Positions 20,905 to 22,244 of a DNA stretch of 22,244 nt are shown here, in pieces. The stretch lies in contig CAADUV010000061.1 in assembly GCA_900752305.1 (NCBI GenBank), positions 1 to 22,244 of the forward strand, read 5' to 3'. Made by a program: the position numbers and the translations under genes. The notes under the pieces were generated by a model. It did no database searches, was not told where the DNA came from, and worked only from the letters and a program-made list of their open reading frames with translations. Every line of letters starts with the position of its first letter. Position 1 is the stretch's first letter. The stretch comes from an uncultured Oscillospiraceae bacterium (lineage in GTDB: Bacteria; Bacillota; Clostridia; Oscillospirales; Oscillospiraceae).

Positions 20905-22244
20905 CTATTCGGGCCTTCGTCCTTTCCAATCTTCTCCATAATAACAGCGCAAATACAATTTTCGCACCTCCGCTATCCCGGGAACCACCGGGCTGTAGTT
21001 CATCCACGGATGATTCCAAGCCACCTCCGTCATCCGATCCAGCGTGTCCAAAAAATACGCCTCCTCCACCCCATAAGCCTGAATGGTCGGGTAGATCTCC
21101 ACCCTGTCCCGCAGCTGCCGCACCGCACGCAGCAACTGCGCAAAGGGCTCCCTATCCGCCCCTTCACCAAGGCCGCAAAAGGCGGCTAGTTTTCTATAAT
21201 GTTCCTTAAGGCTGCGATAAGGTCGGTTAAAAAACTGGTTTATTTGAATCACTTCATTTTGCACCTGATAAGCCATCACTTCCGGCAGCAAGATACCGCA
21301 GGATACCCCATAAGATAGATGGTGCCATGCACTGAGGGCACAAGCCATGCTGGAAACCAACCCCGGAAACGTGTTTGCCGCCGCCATACCCGCCAGAGCG
21401 GAGGCGTCTGCCAGCTTTCGCCGTGCCGCCTCGTCCTCTTCCAATCTGTCATAGGCACACAGCAAATAATCCAGCACATTTTTGCAGGAAAACAGCGCAA
21501 ATCCATCCGTGTAATCCGTAGCACATAACAAAAGATAGCTTTCCAACGCCCGCGTCAATGTGCCCATCCCGTCCTCTCTGGTCAGTCCTTTTGGCAGACA
21601 CTTCATGTGGTCTGCGTCAATGATCGCCGCAGTCGGCAACAATTCGGGGTGATAAATCTGCCACGGAACGCCCGTTTTTTCGTCGGTCACTACAGCACAA
21701 GGGGTACACTCAGCCCCGGTTCCCGCAGTTGTCGCAATGGTAAAAAGCGGTGTTTTTTGTTCACGTTTCTCCGCCTCCAAAACACGCTTCCGGTCATCCA
21801 AAAAGTTGAGCCGCAGTCCTTCCCAAGACACTTCCGGATGCTCCCAGCGATACCGCATCAGCTTCGCCGCATCCAGTACAGTGCCGCCCCCCATACTGAC
21901 AATCGCATCCGGTTGAAACCGCTCCAGCGCTGTAATCCCCTTTTCAACCTGTTCCGCCGTCAGATTTGGTGCAAGGTCGCAATAGACAGTATACATCACG
22001 CCCATCCGTTCCAGCAGCTTCAACACCGGTATGACATTTTCGTTTTGATACAGGTAGCGGTCTGTGAGAAAAAAGACCCGTTCATAGTGGTACTTCTCCT
22101 GCAATTCCAACAGCGCCGTCCCAGTGCATCCCGGCTCATGATAAACCGCCTGAGGCAGTCGCAGCGACAACACCTTTTCTCGCCGGAAAGCAACCGTTTT
22201 GACATTCAGTAAATGTCGAGGCTCCAGGCTCCCCGCACATCCAC
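20905..22244 (-). CDS. C-terminal alcohol dehydrogenase half of an AdhE-like protein, iron site lost (5' end off window)
   Basis: The frame stays open from a GTG at 22173 to the window edge. The extra codons read GCAGSLEPRHLLNVKTV, which is the linker of bifunctional AdhE (E. coli GPKHLINKKTV). So this is the C-terminal half of an AdhE whose aldehyde dehydrogenase domain lies outside. The NAD-binding GGGTVLDAAK, the TTAGTGAECTP motif, LPKGLT and the C-terminal YYGEDW are kept. The four iron ligands of the family are all changed: Asp to Gly (codon 21562-21564), His to Arg (21550-21552), His to Cys (21340-21342, MAC instead of MAH) and His to Tyr (21310-21312, SYG instead of PHG). Alcohol dehydrogenase activity is therefore doubtful. 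A strong terminator follows. Confidence 0.88.
   Translation of the reverse strand, partial: GCAGSLEPRHLLNVKTVAFRREKVLSLRLPQAVYHEPGCTGTALLELQEKYHYERVFFLTDRYLYQNENVIPVLKLLERMGVMYTVYCDLAPNLTAEQVEKGITALERFQPDAIVSMGGGTVLDAAKLMRYRWEHPEVSWEGLRLNFLDDRKRVLEAEKREQKTPLFTIATTAGTGAECTPCAVVTDEKTGVPWQIYHPELLPTAAIIDADHMKCLPKGLTREDGMGTLTRALESYLLLCATDYTDGFALFSCKNVLDYLLCAYDRLEEDEAARRKLADASALAGMAAANTFPGLVSSMACALSAWHHLSYGVSCGILLPEVMAYQVQNEVIQINQFFNRPYRSLKEHYRKLAAFCGLGEGADREPFAQLLRAVRQLRDRVEIYPTIQAYGVEEAYFLDTLDRMTEVAWNHPWMNYSPVVPGIAEVRKLYLRCYYGEDWKGRRPE

Noticed and set aside
20905..22173. Complete stand-alone iron alcohol dehydrogenase starting at the GTG at 22173
   Set aside because: The frame continues to the window edge and the extra residues match the AdhE interdomain linker, so it is the C-terminal part of a larger protein.

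Overview
The window comes from a fairly GC-rich, anaerobic Firmicute. An Oscillospiraceae-type gut clostridium is the best guess. The evidence is a Cat1-type CoA-transferase, a two-domain AdhE, flavin-dependent thymidylate synthase (ThyX), a SecB-like protein, a RecD2 helicase without RecBC, strong AGGAGG ribosome binding sites and sigma-A-type promoters. There is no rRNA, tRNA, CRISPR array, prophage or recognisable insertion sequence. This is my reading of the sequence; no database was searched.

Positions 1-4160 form a CoA-transferase locus. A 492-residue acetyl/succinyl-CoA transferase of the Cat1 family lies between two closely related IclR-type regulators, all on the minus strand. The left regulator runs off the window. 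The gene-free stretches in this locus hold promoters, an operator-like 16-bp motif repeated upstream of the regulators and behind the CoA-transferase promoter, several hairpins, and a ~197-nt candidate structured RNA (1100-1296). Positions 829-943 and 1363-1437 hold nothing I recognise.

Positions 4160-11505, all minus strand, carry an envelope-related block. In transcription order it contains an ABC ATPase, an ABC-2 permease, a GldG-like protein and a DUF4340 protein (a Gld-like export system). An OmpR-type response regulator with its sensor kinase follows under its own promoter, then a SecB-like chaperone with its own promoter and terminator. Positions 4160-4398 hold no gene.

Positions 11640-20850 are mostly housekeeping. 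They carry inorganic pyrophosphatase (+), RecD2 helicase and AlaX-type tRNA-editing protein (-), a PepD/M20-like protein followed by exonuclease III (+), a membrane-anchored C39-like papain-fold protein (-), and a tightly packed thyX, 2',3'-cyclic phosphodiesterase and DUF1294 operon (-). Strong bidirectional terminators separate convergent genes, and divergent pairs share short promoter regions.

Positions 20905-22244 hold the C-terminal alcohol dehydrogenase half of an AdhE. Its reading frame stays open to the window edge.

The most unusual signals are: (1) the AdhE dehydrogenase domain has lost all four iron ligands; (2) the PepD-like peptidase has lost most of its dinuclear metal and catalytic residues while the fold looks intact; (3) the candidate structured RNA; (4) the paired IclR regulators with a shared operator motif around a CoA-transferase; (5) odd G-rich patches inside two conserved proteins.
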